From UBA10348 sp002469915 (lineage in GTDB: Bacteria > Bacteroidota > Rhodothermia > Rhodothermales > UBA10348), in contig JAQWHM010000001.1 of assembly GCA_029249345.1 (NCBI GenBank), positions 124,001 to 188,000 of the forward strand: DNA of 64,000 bases, in the 5' to 3' direction. The position numbers and the translations under genes are program-made. The notes beneath the pieces were generated by a model. It was given only the letters and a program-made list of their open reading frames with translations, did no database searches and was not told where the DNA came from. The first letter of the stretch is position 1; the number at the start of each line of letters is the position of its first letter. Shown here piece after piece: positions 1-9,709 of the stretch.

Positions 1-439
1 CCATCCCGCCCATCCAATGTGCAAGACTGCGCCAAAAGAGGAATGCATGCGGAACGTCTTCGATGTCTGGATTTCCAGCCCCTCCGAAAATGGTCGAACC
101 TGTGGTCGTAAACGCACTCATGGTCTCAAAGAAGGCGTCTGTATACGATTCCAACACCCCGCCCATTACAAAAGGCAATGCTCCGATGAGAGACAACACC
201 ACCCAAGCCATCGCCACGATAGCAAACCCATCTCGTATCTGAAGTTCGGTTTGAGATCGAGAACGCTGAATCCACGCTACTGTACCTACAATGAGCGATC
301 CCAGTGCGGTTACGCCAAAGGTCCACCATTCCGGCTCACCGTAAAGCAGAGCAACTAGCATGGGCAGAAGCAGCGCGATACCCAAAAAAAAGACAAGAAT
401 CCCAAGGGTAAAGAGGACTGCTCGGTAATTGAGAACCAT
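1..439 (-). CDS. trkH: Trk-type potassium uptake membrane protein TrkH (5' part, cut by window edge)
   Basis: The reverse strand reads from an ATG at 439 through to base 1 without a stop. The translated N-terminus has two hydrophobic segments and then a FFETMSAFTTTGSTIF stretch, which is the first pore loop and selectivity-filter region of the TrkH/KtrB/Ktr family. It is followed by FWRSLAHWMGGM, typical of the helix after the first filter. Known role: the K+-translocating subunit of the Trk system in the inner membrane, gated by the cytosolic TrkA ring. It starts 12 bases after the trkA stop, so the two are co-transcribed. Only about 146 residues are visible; the rest lies outside the window. 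Family assignment is firm; whether it is TrkH or TrkG type cannot be told. Confidence 0.9.
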   Translation of the reverse strand, partial: MVLNYRAVLFTLGILVFFLGIALLLPMLVALLYGEPEWWTFGVTALGSLIVGTVAWIQRSRSQTELQIRDGFAIVAMAWVVLSLIGALPFVMGGVLESYTDAFFETMSAFTTTGSTIFGGAGNPDIEDVPHAFLFWRSLAHWMGGM

Positions 440-451
440 AATTATTATCGG

Positions 452-1804
452 TTATCGTCGCTCAAACAGCCGTTCAGCTTTCGAAATGGATTCTGGTAGT
501 ACAAAAACATACACACGGTCTCCAGCTTCTATCTGAGTCAGTCCCGTTGCGATTTCAACATTCTTGCCTCGAATAAGCGCTGCAATAAGCACCCCGCGCG
601 GCATCGACACGTTCATGAGCATGTCTTGGGTAATCGCAGCGTTTTGATTGGCTTCGATTTCCAAGATCTCCGCATCCAGACCGTGAACCGAGGCTACACT
701 TTTAACGTGTTTACCCCTCAGAAATCGCATAATTTCTCTAGAAACGGCCAGTTTTTTATTAACGGCCGCATCCAACCCAATGGATTGGGAAATGGGAATG
801 TAGGCCCCTTTAGAAAGCAGTCCCACTGTTTTTCGAACTTGAAGATGCTTGGCCAGCAAACAGGTCACTAAGTTAGATTCTTCGTCGTTCGTGACCGCGA
901 CAAAAGCATCCATGTCTGATAATCCTTCGGTTACGAGCAAATCGATGTCCGTATGCTCGCCGTGGATCACGAGAACAGATCCCAGCAGCTCGGCCAGCTC
1001 TTCTGCCCTTTGCCGATCTGAAACAATTAACTTAATACTCTTATGCTTTTCCTGACTCAGCTGAAAGGCCACTTTGGCGCCGATCTCTGATCCACCGAGA
1101 ATCATGACATTCTCGATCCGCCTATCGGATTTCCCAAGAAGCGTTAATACGGGTGGAATCGACTTAGGTCGTCCCAAAATGAAAACCTGATCGTTTTTCC
1201 GTAGGCGTTCATCTCCGGTAGGTAGAATAGTCCGAATACCTCGGGCGAGGGCCATTATTCTAAACTGGGGGGCATTTTGACCTGAACTCAAATCCTGAAT
1301 GCTTCTTCCAATGGCCGGGCTGTCTGGATCCAATCGCAGACCTACAAGGTGGAGTCTATCGTCAGCTAACATGATCACATCGGTGGCACTTGCCCGGCGT
1401 ATGAGCCTGATGACTTCATTTGCTGCACTTTCCTCGGGATGAATGACCAGATCGATGCCAAAGTCTTCCGTATTCAAGACCGCTTGCGTGTTAGACAACT
1501 CATCAGAGCGAACCCTGGCTACGGTAGTTGGCACGCCCAACCGATCGGCCAACATGCAGGCGATAATGTTTACCTCATCGATGGCCGTGACAGCAATCAG
1601 CATGCGTGCATCCCGAATGCCCGCCTGCTCCAATGTATTCGTGGATGTCGCGTTTCCCACGATCGTCATGACATCGAGTTTATCATTTACATGAGACAAA
1701 GACTCTGCATCGATATCTATCACAACGACATCATGCTCGGCGTGCGACAACAATTTCGCTACGTCGAACCCTACTACTCCCGCACCGACAACAATTGCAT
1801 TCAT
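452..1804 (-). CDS. trkA: Trk system potassium uptake regulatory protein TrkA
   Basis: A 450-residue protein with two tandem RCK units, the usual TrkA length and plan. The first Rossmann half starts at residue 1 with IVVGAGVVG (the nucleotide-binding glycine motif), and a second starts near residue 229 (MILGGSEIG). Each is followed by a TrkA_C-type domain. Known role: a cytosolic NAD(H)/ATP-sensing ring that gates the TrkH potassium channel. The partner trkH follows 12 bases downstream, and tenA ends 23 bases upstream, so this is part of the same leftward operon. Start ATG at 1804 gives the canonical N-terminus. Confidence 0.95.
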   Translation of the reverse strand: MNAIVVGAGVVGFDVAKLLSHAEHDVVVIDIDAESLSHVNDKLDVMTIVGNATSTNTLEQAGIRDARMLIAVTAIDEVNIIACMLADRLGVPTTVARVRSDELSNTQAVLNTEDFGIDLVIHPEESAANEVIRLIRRASATDVIMLADDRLHLVGLRLDPDSPAIGRSIQDLSSGQNAPQFRIMALARGIRTILPTGDERLRKNDQVFILGRPKSIPPVLTLLGKSDRRIENVMILGGSEIGAKVAFQLSQEKHKSIKLIVSDRQRAEELAELLGSVLVIHGEHTDIDLLVTEGLSDMDAFVAVTNDEESNLVTCLLAKHLQVRKTVGLLSKGAYIPISQSIGLDAAVNKKLAVSREIMRFLRGKHVKSVASVHGLDAEILEIEANQNAAITQDMLMNVSMPRGVLIAALIRGKNVEIATGLTQIEAGDRVYVFVLPESISKAERLFERR

Positions 1805-1827
1805 ATCTACTGGTTATCCTTTTCGAG

Positions 1828-2625
1828 TTATACCGGCCAGGACTGCAAATTCCAGGCTTGATCCCAGAACATCCATTCATATCGGACACTCAAATCAAAG
1901 CCATGCATAGCTTTTGTTTTTACCTCACTTCCCACACCTTCTGCAATGCGCTCCATATGCGCTAACAACTCATTGGTGTACGTGATAAACACGGGATCGG
2001 CATAGGTCGCCAACCAATCTCCGAAGGGGTGATTTACAGGAATTGTTCCCATTTCAGCCAGAATACGAACGCCAATATCGGTATAGAGCCAGGGACAAGG
2101 AGCGAGCGCAGCGAGCGACTCGAGCAACGATCCGTTGGTTGCTGCAGCCAACATGTGATTTTGATAGGCTCGGTTACTGGGAGATAACTCCAGTGCAGCG
2201 ACATCTGAAGGCGAATAGCCCAACTGTTTACCGTATTCGCTGTGCAACTCCTTTTCCACCACTAGCGCCATACGTGCGCCCTCAATGAACCATAATTTGA
2301 TATCTGGATCGCTAATCCGTGTGGATATAATAGAACAAACGTCCGCGTAGGCCTCCAAATAACGCGCATCCTGCATCTGGTAGAATCGGAATCGCTCTTC
2401 TGAGAGCGAACCATCTACCAGCGATTGTACGAAGGGGTGTTGAAACGAAGCCTCCCACCGCTTGCTAGACTGTTCTCTGCATGTCACCGAAAATGGCGGG
2501 ACAATTAAGTCAGGTACGTTTTGTTGACCGTCATCAGCCTGATCGACGTCCGGAATCGGACCCTGCATTCGAATCACAGATTTGTTTTGATCACCTAAGA
2601 TACCGCGAATGAAGAGGTCATTCAA
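1828..2625 (-). CDS. tenA: TenA-family thiaminase II / aminopyrimidine aminohydrolase
   Basis: A TenA fold covers roughly residues 45-260. The equivalents of the TenA catalytic residues are present: Asp86 in MQDARYLEAY, Cys177 in LAPCPWLY and Glu250 in YEWMFWDQAW, so this is a TenA_C type with the nucleophilic cysteine. Known role: hydrolysis of 4-amino-5-aminomethyl-2-methylpyrimidine (a thiamine breakdown product) to HMP, and of thiamine. The reading frame opens at a TTG at 2625, only 8 bases after the kinase stop, giving about 45 extra residues before the TenA fold. An ATG at 2568 is the first methionine. I see no strong ribosome-binding site for either, so the true start is uncertain. It sits between a sensor kinase and trkA, with no thiamine biosynthesis gene beside it. 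Confidence 0.88.
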   Translation of the reverse strand: MNDLFIRGILGDQNKSVIRMQGPIPDVDQADDGQQNVPDLIVPPFSVTCREQSSKRWEASFQHPFVQSLVDGSLSEERFRFYQMQDARYLEAYADVCSIISTRISDPDIKLWFIEGARMALVVEKELHSEYGKQLGYSPSDVAALELSPSNRAYQNHMLAAATNGSLLESLAALAPCPWLYTDIGVRILAEMGTIPVNHPFGDWLATYADPVFITYTNELLAHMERIAEGVGSEVKTKAMHGFDLSVRYEWMFWDQAWNLQSWPV

Positions 2626-2633
2626 TTTGTCTT

Positions 2634-5600
2634 TTAAACCAAGGGGACTTTAATCCAAAAGGTAGTGCCCTCATCCAAGCGGGTATCAAATCCAATTTCT
2701 CCATCCATATTCTCGACGGTCTTCTTGGCTATTGCCAGTCCGAGGCCCGTTCCACTCGTTTTGGTCGAGAAGCTGGGCACGAATATGCGATCCCACAGAT
2801 TACGAGCAATCCCATTGCCGTTGTCTCGAACCCGACTTTCAATAAAAGGTCCTTTCTCATTACGCATTATAGCGGTCGAGACCTCGATTACGGCCGAACG
2901 CTCCTCGGGCACGGCCTGAATCGCGTTTTTCAAAAAATTGATATACACGCGTCTCAATGCTTCCCGATCTCCATGAACCAAGGCTTCGCTAGCATCCAAA
3001 CGCAAACTAATGGAGACGTTTTCTTCTGCTTGCATCAACTCAACCGCTTCAGAAATGACCCGGTGTAGATCTACTTCTTCTCGAATATGAGTAGGCATCC
3101 GTCCGAAGGATGAGAACTCATTGGCAATCCGTGCAAGGGCATCTACTTGTTCAATAAGCGTAATCGTTGTCTGGCTAAATTTGCGGGCAAACTTCTCATC
3201 GTCCGATCCATCTTCACTCCTGCGGCCAAAAGCAGCGCGCAGATGTTGAATGGATAATTTCATGGGAGTCAGCGGATTCTTGATTTCATGCGCAACCTGC
3301 CGAGCCATCTCTCTCCAAGCCAGTTGCCGCTGTTGTTCACCTACCAATTGTTGACTCTCTTCCAATTGATCCTGCATCGTGTTAAATGAGTCAACCAAAT
3401 CCGCGATCTCGTCTTGCGAATCCACATCCGCAATACGCTCAAAATGACCCGCTGCAACCGATTGTAAACCAGCTCTTAGCTGGACGATGGGTCTAGTCAG
3501 TGCGTTAGCAAGCAAAGATGCAGTGACCATCACGACGAGGACCAGCAATAGCAGGGCTCCGAACAAGTAGGCAATCGTGCGAGCCCGTTCTTCCTCGATG
3601 CGCTCTTGTTCTGGGAGCGTCGGGATAGAGACCACATAATGCGGTGTTCCCCTCTCATCGGTCAGTGATCGATAGCCCGCAGTATAGGCGAACGATCCAA
3701 GCTCTTCATCCACGCTCACAAACTTGAACCCATCAAAGAAAAGGGCCTCATATGCAGCTAAGGGAAGCCTCTTTTCAATTAAACGATCTCGAATTAGTTC
3801 GGGGCGACTAGCCTGATCCACTTCCGTAAAGTGATAGACAATTAGATCGAGCCCGACATGAGCCGAGAGCGAGTCCACACTAATGCGATCCAACACCCGA
3901 TAGGGCAACTCTTCGCCTTTGGCCTCCAGTAAGAGCGTTTCCTCTACCCGCTCCAAGTGCTGTTTCAGCCAAGATTCTATCGCACGATCGGTCTCACCGG
4001 TAACCACCTCCAGTCCAACAAATCCCATGGCTAAGACCGTGACAATTCCGACCGAGAAAAAGGCGTTCAATACACGGTCCCTAAATCGTTTGGGCTGGTT
4101 TGTAGCACGACCCTTCTTCTTCAGCCTCCAAATCAATCCACCGAAATAAACCGGCCCGGCTAGAAAAAGGCCAGCCACTACGACTCGCAATAAGTGATAT
4201 AACTGATCAAAAAAATTGGTGGTTCTTCGCCGAATGGCGATAACCGTCGATCCGGCCCGCTGAACGGGAGATTCTATCAAGTTGTAAAGTGTGTTGTAGT
4301 CCCGATCTCGAATCCGCTCGCTGATCCATAATTCCGGGTCACCACGAAGTTGGTCCAATATGTTGGGATCCAGAAAAGACTTTCCAAAACTTTGCCCCTG
4401 GCTTCGAACCAAAACCCCGTCTCTAAACTCGGCAATCGAAAAGTCCGTGTACCGATCCCCATAATATCCAGCTGGCGTAAGCACCTTTGGAAATGGCGTA
4501 CTCGCAGATTCGGAAAGAGACCGTTGTTCGGCGCGTACGAGCACATACAGAGGAAGACCTGACGGATCGCCTTGAAAACCCGCATACCGGAATCGGTTTT
4601 GATCTGCCATGCCTGTCAGCTTCTCGATCATACTTCCGCTTGAGCCGAATTCACTGTACATGGCTCCGAACAACTCAAACTCTGATCGGTCCGCCGCATC
4701 TCTTGTTGCTCGCGGCATCCGGCGTACGCGGTTTGAATATCGCCCGAGAACCCTGCCCGTTGGTTCATGCAGCGTAATCGTTACATCGTAGCTAGCAAGT
4801 GCTGTTAAAAGGAATCCACGCGTAGACTCCTCGGCTAAAGAGTCCAACCTGAATCTGCGCTCGACTTCATCAAGGCTTTCAAGCTCAACAAACTCTCGGG
4901 CAAAATCTGTACTCGCCGATGCGTCCAATACCTGAGCTAAGGCGAACATTACCCGCGCATCTTTATCCTCCTGAAAAGATTCAGCTGCATCTAACATCCG
5001 TATGCGCACCTTCGCATCCTCGCTCATTTCGAGCATCGGAAACAAGATCAGTGAAACCCCCAAAATGATGGGAACGAAGTGCCGTAAAGAAACAATAGGA
5101 GAGCTTCTTGCAGGCTGGATGGGGCTAACGGCAGCGGCAAGTACAAGGGCGAAGGTCGTTCCCAAAAACACTTGCCAAGGGACATCTGAAAAACTCACGG
5201 AAAACAGCCATGAGACGAAAATCGTCGACGTCAAAAACCAGACCATGAGTTTCGCTTTCCCAGGCAGTCGGGATAAATCCAAGCGTAACCAATCGGTCAG
5301 AACCCAGACCAATCGTCCGCCCATGAGAATGGCAAAAAACACGACCAGTAGCAGAGCTGAAAAAACGACCAATGTAAGCCGATCAGGGAGCAGACCGGAT
5401 CGGGCGAACAGATCCAAGGTACTGTCCATAACCGCATGTGAGGCAACAGAATAGGTAAACCATGCGATACCAATGGCAATCAACTGGTGAATCCCAATGG
5501 CTATTCCCATTCGACGCGTGAAGCTTTCCGTGGAGTCAAAATGAAGAGAGTTTATTGCTCGTTCTCTGACGGCTGCAGTGAGCCGTAAAAAGACCAAACC

Positions 5601-6698
5601 CGCCAACATTAAAAACACGGATGTAATGAACAGATCTCCTATCGTTCTCAGAGATCCCATCCCGAATACAGAGGCCAAGTGCTGAGGATCAAACAGTGGA
5701 GCTAAGGGCGCTTTTCCTGTTTGCCATCGAGACGGAATATGGGCCCAAAGCAAGACCCATCTCGCACCGGCTAGGAGAAGGAAATAGCCTCCTAAGTGCG
5801 CCATTTTGATGCGTGCAAATGGATCTGATGTCGCTCCAGCCGATATCCATAATTTTCGCGTGGCTAGCGTAATGATCCAGCCAAGTAATAGCGCCAGCCA
5901 GAATGCCATGATGTCCCTGTACACCCCGGCTCTTTCCTCTGTTAGGTCTAACGCACTGGCTGGGGAAACAAGTACCCGTCCGACCTGCTTTCCTAACGGT
6001 GAAACTAACGAATGAAATCCCTCTTCCGCTTTTGTTGAACTAGACCCGAACTCAAATTCAACCGGAAACCCCAGTTTTCTAGTCCACGTTTCTCCCCAGG
6101 TATAATCCCGCAGATAATCGTTTCTTATGGGCATGAACACTTCGACCATAGTGCCCAGTCTTAGCGCACCTAATATCTGAGTTCCGTCACGAATAGGTTC
6201 CCAGACAACCAATGCTGTTCGTTCTGCTCCATCGCGAACAACCCCTTCGAGGGATTCAGACATGAATCCACTCGCATTTACCCCATCATCTATCGGAAAT
6301 ACCGGACCGTTCCAAGCTAGCAGAACTGGGGCGTGATCATAGACTTCAACAAAACCTCGGTTCTCAATCTCGAATGTCGAAGTGGCGCGAACCACTTTTT
6401 CTCTTGAACCTGCCTCAGATTCGCGAAATCTAAAGCTAGAAATCAACTCAGGAGTCGAGGCCATTGCTTTGGCTGATCTACTCATTTCCCGAAATACCCG
6501 TGACAGATCCTCTTGAATCTGCTTGACCGCCTCTACTTCGCGAGATGAAATCATCTCTTCATAGGAGTGTTCAATGCGATCCACATCCCATTTTCCAATC
6601 GCCCATGTGAGAACCAACATGAGCGCAAGTAAACCACTAACGCGAACTGCGGTAGATGTCCATACGGAAAAAGGGGATCGTTCGGACATCTTACCCAT
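2634..6698 (-). CDS. Very large NtrY-like sensor histidine kinase with three extracytoplasmic regions
   Basis: A 1354-residue membrane kinase. TM1 lies at about 17-36, an outside region at 37-262, then about eight TM helices between 264 and 556. A second outside region covers about 557-860, followed by two TM helices, a third outside region at about 915-1045, one more TM, and a HAMP domain at about 1070-1125. The kinase core follows, with phospho-acceptor His1137 in VAHEIKNP, an N box around FLKNAIQA (Asn1258), a G1 box DNGNG (1292-1296) and a G2 box GTGLGLA (1316-1322). The core resembles NtrY-type kinases that pair with NtrC/NtrX regulators. The start overlaps the DUF4783 stop by 8 bases; an ATG three codons later is equally possible. 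No receiver gene is adjacent; the NtrC-type regulator at 50447-51835 is a candidate partner (inference). Confidence 0.88.
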   Translation of the reverse strand: MGKMSERSPFSVWTSTAVRVSGLLALMLVLTWAIGKWDVDRIEHSYEEMISSREVEAVKQIQEDLSRVFREMSRSAKAMASTPELISSFRFRESEAGSREKVVRATSTFEIENRGFVEVYDHAPVLLAWNGPVFPIDDGVNASGFMSESLEGVVRDGAERTALVVWEPIRDGTQILGALRLGTMVEVFMPIRNDYLRDYTWGETWTRKLGFPVEFEFGSSSTKAEEGFHSLVSPLGKQVGRVLVSPASALDLTEERAGVYRDIMAFWLALLLGWIITLATRKLWISAGATSDPFARIKMAHLGGYFLLLAGARWVLLWAHIPSRWQTGKAPLAPLFDPQHLASVFGMGSLRTIGDLFITSVFLMLAGLVFLRLTAAVRERAINSLHFDSTESFTRRMGIAIGIHQLIAIGIAWFTYSVASHAVMDSTLDLFARSGLLPDRLTLVVFSALLLVVFFAILMGGRLVWVLTDWLRLDLSRLPGKAKLMVWFLTSTIFVSWLFSVSFSDVPWQVFLGTTFALVLAAAVSPIQPARSSPIVSLRHFVPIILGVSLILFPMLEMSEDAKVRIRMLDAAESFQEDKDARVMFALAQVLDASASTDFAREFVELESLDEVERRFRLDSLAEESTRGFLLTALASYDVTITLHEPTGRVLGRYSNRVRRMPRATRDAADRSEFELFGAMYSEFGSSGSMIEKLTGMADQNRFRYAGFQGDPSGLPLYVLVRAEQRSLSESASTPFPKVLTPAGYYGDRYTDFSIAEFRDGVLVRSQGQSFGKSFLDPNILDQLRGDPELWISERIRDRDYNTLYNLIESPVQRAGSTVIAIRRRTTNFFDQLYHLLRVVVAGLFLAGPVYFGGLIWRLKKKGRATNQPKRFRDRVLNAFFSVGIVTVLAMGFVGLEVVTGETDRAIESWLKQHLERVEETLLLEAKGEELPYRVLDRISVDSLSAHVGLDLIVYHFTEVDQASRPELIRDRLIEKRLPLAAYEALFFDGFKFVSVDEELGSFAYTAGYRSLTDERGTPHYVVSIPTLPEQERIEEERARTIAYLFGALLLLVLVVMVTASLLANALTRPIVQLRAGLQSVAAGHFERIADVDSQDEIADLVDSFNTMQDQLEESQQLVGEQQRQLAWREMARQVAHEIKNPLTPMKLSIQHLRAAFGRRSEDGSDDEKFARKFSQTTITLIEQVDALARIANEFSSFGRMPTHIREEVDLHRVISEAVELMQAEENVSISLRLDASEALVHGDREALRRVYINFLKNAIQAVPEERSAVIEVSTAIMRNEKGPFIESRVRDNGNGIARNLWDRIFVPSFSTKTSGTGLGLAIAKKTVENMDGEIGFDTRLDEGTTFWIKVPLV

Positions 6699-7101
6699 CC
6701 GATTCTTCTACTAGAAACTCGCGAACTTTCCAGGTGCCGTCACTAACCCTCAACCGAATATATATTCTAATGGGCTTTTCAGCTGATTTAGAAAGGTATT
6801 TCCCCTCAACAAACCAAGCTCCAGGGGTACGAGTTGAACCTGTAACACTGAAGTCTTCCGGAGGAAAGTCGCTAAAAAAGCTCTTGAGCAACAGAGTGGC
6901 TTGGCCTTTGGAGTAATACCGTCCGACGCCAAATAGCCCGATCTCAACGGAATACAACGTTTGATCCGCGAGTCCAGCTGCATCAGCTGAAAGGATAGCC
7001 GATTTAATCTGGGACAAAACGATGTCCCCAGTCTGGGCTTCCACCGATCTCACACCAAATGAGATCATCAAACAGAATACTATAAGGATGCGCTTAATCA
7101 A
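6691..7101 (-). CDS. DUF4783-like secreted small protein
   Basis: A 136-residue protein with a clear signal peptide (IKRILIVFCLMISFG then a VEAQ cleavage region near residue 23). The mature part of about 110 residues fits the DUF4783 family of Bacteroidota, a small NTF2/SnoaL-like fold: helical start, then strands such as YYSKGQATLLLKSFF and the DGTWKVREFLVEE end. The function is unknown in the family. It is the first gene of the leftward operon and overlaps the sensor kinase start by 8 bases, so translation is probably coupled. A role as a periplasmic partner of that kinase is only a guess from the coupling. Family identification is from memory of the pattern, not from a search. Confidence 0.7.
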   Translation of the reverse strand: MIKRILIVFCLMISFGVRSVEAQTGDIVLSQIKSAILSADAAGLADQTLYSVEIGLFGVGRYYSKGQATLLLKSFFSDFPPEDFSVTGSTRTPGAWFVEGKYLSKSAEKPIRIYIRLRVSDGTWKVREFLVEESDG

Positions 7102-7296
7102 GGATGAAGAAAGCTGTCGATAAAAGTGAACAAAAGCGGTTTTGTAAGGTGATTGCAGTCGAGCCTTACTAGAGAAAGTAGCAAGAAACGCGCCTATTCA
7201 CCCGATTTATCTAAAACATCCTGTTTCTGAAGGTTCACCACTATTTCGGAGGCGAAACAACCACAGAAATGTGCACTTAAAAGGCCAGTGCTCCCA

Positions 7297-9708
7297 TCAA
7301 TCGAAGTGGATGATGGTCACTCCCGCTCCACCTTCCGAAAGAGGAGCCTCCTCAAAGCCTTTGACGCCGTCCATAGACCCTAAAATTTCGTGTAGAATCT
7401 GACGTAATGCGCCAGTACCCTTCCCGTGTACAACCTCCATTCTGCTCAAGCCTGCTGCCATCCCTCGATCTACAAAAGGAACGACTTCGGAATAGGCCTC
7501 TTCGACCCGCTTCCCACGAATATCTAGCCTCGTACGCACGTCATGCGCAGTTAAGCCCCCCGATGCGGAAAGCGATTGTTTGACGCTAACCTGCTGCTTG
7601 GCTTTTCCGCCCACCTTTACAAGGCGTGCGATAGGAGAACGCATCTGCATGCTCCCGAAAGCGACTAAAGCATCCTTTCCCTCCAACTCTAACACTTCAC
7701 CGACGGTCGTCGCATTCTCCATGCGAACCTGATCCCCCAACCCGATGGGAGATGAACCCGTCGTCTTTTCTACCCTCCTTTTTTTGCGGGTAGCCTTCTT
7801 CTTTTCGGTCCGCTTTGACTCATTTGTAAGGGTCTCCCCAGTCCGCTTCAGGCGATCCCGAGCACTTTTTGTTTTTTCCTTGTCGGCTCCAGACTCTTTA
7901 ATTTCTCGGATCGTCCGCTCAATAGCCCTATTAGCACCGCGGACAATGGCATCAGCTTGTTCTAAAGCCTTTTCCCGAATACCCTGCTTTTCTTCCTCGA
8001 TGGAAGACAAACGACTGGCCAACGTATTACGCTGAAGCGAGAGCTCGGAACGTACTCGGTCGGTTTCCTCCAGGCTTTGCGCTAAGGAATTGTTTCGTTC
8101 CATTAATTCAGCGATCAACGCCTCGGCACTAGCATGTCCCCCATCCATGAGTTCGTGTGCTCTCGTCAGCACAGAATCGGGCATTCCCGCTCGCTGCGAA
8201 ATCTCGGTGGCGTACGATGATCCTGGAAGACCAAAAACAAACTCATACGTTGGCCTAAGTTCTGATTGATCGAAAACCATTGATCCGTTGGCCACGCGCT
8301 CCGTTTCGTGGGCAAATACTTTCAAAGGGCCAAAATGAGTGGTTACTACGGTTCGAACACCGCTCATCAATAACTGCTCCAAGACGGCTCGGGCCAATGC
8401 TCCCCCTGCTTCCGGATCCGTTCCTGTGCCAGCCTCATCAATCAATACGAGAGACCGGTCTGTGGCACTATCTAGAATCGAACTAAGATTCTTCAGATGA
8501 GAGGTAAACGTAGACAGGTCATCCGAAAGGGACTGCTCATCGCCAATGTCAGAATACAAGGCGTCAAATACATCTACTCTTGATCGATCATCCACGGGCA
8601 CGGGCATCCCCATAGCCACCATGGCGGTGATCAATCCAATTCCTTTCATTGTAATTGATTTTCCACCAGCATTTGGGCCCGAAATAATGAGCACATCATG
8701 TTCTTTTCCGAGCTCTACCGAGAACGGAATCACCTTACGCTTTTTCCCTTCATTGTTGAAATGGAGCACCAAGGCCGGATTGAAGCCGTCTTGAATCTGA
8801 ATGACGCCTTCGTTCCCCACTTTCGGTACAATCGCGCTCATCTCATTGCCGAGCGTCGCTTTTGCCAATCTAAAATCAAACAGCGTCAACCGCTGGCGAA
8901 TTTCTCTCGTGTGAGGCAATACCAAGCGGACTGCCGAGGAAAGTCGCTCTCGGATGAGAAAAATCTCTCGAACGTCCTCTAACTCTAATTCTCGGACACG
9001 GTTATTGCCATGCAGCGCAGCTTCCGGCTCGATGTATACCGTTTGACCCGTTGCCGAGGCATCGTGAACAAATCCTGCCACCTTGCGCTTGGCCTCTGCT
9101 CGCACGGGGATTACCACACGGCCGGCTCGAATCGTGGGTTGGTCATCTGCTGCAAAACCATCAGAAGAAGCACGAACAAGTGCTTTCATGGCCGCGGCCC
9201 GCACGGAACCTCGAGCAGAAACTAGCTCTCGTCGAATCCGATTTAGCTCTGGAGATGCAGAATCTCGGATCTCTCCAGTATCCTCGATCGCGCCTAAAAT
9301 CGTGTCTGCGGGAGAAGATGGAACGACTAGATTGATCAATTCAGCCGAAATAAGAGGATATTTCTCCTTTCGGCGGCCAAAGTAGGTCCCAATGCGTTCT
9401 GCCAGTTGTAACACCCGGGCAATTGAGCGCAACTCGAGTGCGTCCAGTACGGCACCTTCGGGAAGAACCCGCGCTAGAAATTCTTGAATGTCTGGAAAAT
9501 CTAGAAACTGAATCGGATCATCAAATCGCAAACACTGCTGCAATTCGTCTACATACCCAAGTTCGGCACGCACGGCTTCGTGGGATCCTGGATTCAGAAA
9601 ATCGTGCTGGGATCGAGCTGTTGCCTCCCCTCGGAAGTGTGTTTTCAGTCGGTCCAGAACGATGTCCAGACCAAGTTTATCTGCACTTTCGAGGGGAAAC
9701 AGCTTCAT
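7297..9708 (-). CDS. mutS2: MutS2 ATPase/endonuclease with C-terminal Smr domain
   Basis: An 803-residue protein, close to the usual MutS2 size. The MutS-type ATPase has Walker A GPNAGGKSITMKG near residue 340 and Walker B LVLIDEAGTGTDPEAGGAL near 420. A long charged coiled-coil segment (about 520-640) with a Lys/Arg-rich stretch follows, then a KOW-like segment. The C-terminal Smr domain has LDIRGKRVEEA and VVHGKGTGALR. Known roles: MutS2 suppresses recombination and, in Bacillus, acts in ribosome rescue by splitting collided ribosomes; the mismatch-repair domain I is absent, as here. The ATG at 9708 follows the upstream nucleotidyltransferase stop by one base, so the two genes form an operon. 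Confidence 0.95.
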   Translation of the reverse strand: MKLFPLESADKLGLDIVLDRLKTHFRGEATARSQHDFLNPGSHEAVRAELGYVDELQQCLRFDDPIQFLDFPDIQEFLARVLPEGAVLDALELRSIARVLQLAERIGTYFGRRKEKYPLISAELINLVVPSSPADTILGAIEDTGEIRDSASPELNRIRRELVSARGSVRAAAMKALVRASSDGFAADDQPTIRAGRVVIPVRAEAKRKVAGFVHDASATGQTVYIEPEAALHGNNRVRELELEDVREIFLIRERLSSAVRLVLPHTREIRQRLTLFDFRLAKATLGNEMSAIVPKVGNEGVIQIQDGFNPALVLHFNNEGKKRKVIPFSVELGKEHDVLIISGPNAGGKSITMKGIGLITAMVAMGMPVPVDDRSRVDVFDALYSDIGDEQSLSDDLSTFTSHLKNLSSILDSATDRSLVLIDEAGTGTDPEAGGALARAVLEQLLMSGVRTVVTTHFGPLKVFAHETERVANGSMVFDQSELRPTYEFVFGLPGSSYATEISQRAGMPDSVLTRAHELMDGGHASAEALIAELMERNNSLAQSLEETDRVRSELSLQRNTLASRLSSIEEEKQGIREKALEQADAIVRGANRAIERTIREIKESGADKEKTKSARDRLKRTGETLTNESKRTEKKKATRKKRRVEKTTGSSPIGLGDQVRMENATTVGEVLELEGKDALVAFGSMQMRSPIARLVKVGGKAKQQVSVKQSLSASGGLTAHDVRTRLDIRGKRVEEAYSEVVPFVDRGMAAGLSRMEVVHGKGTGALRQILHEILGSMDGVKGFEEAPLSEGGAGVTIIHFD

Positions 9709-9709
9709 C

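Noticed and set aside
5002..5454. 150-residue open frame on the top strand inside the sensor kinase gene
   Set aside because: Antisense shadow of the kinase; basic and low-complexity composition with no recognisable domain, while the opposite strand encodes TM helices.
7102..7296. 195-base gap between mutS2 and the DUF4783 gene
   Set aside because: No terminator, RNA motif or short gene could be supported; presumably holds the promoter of the DUF4783-kinase operon.
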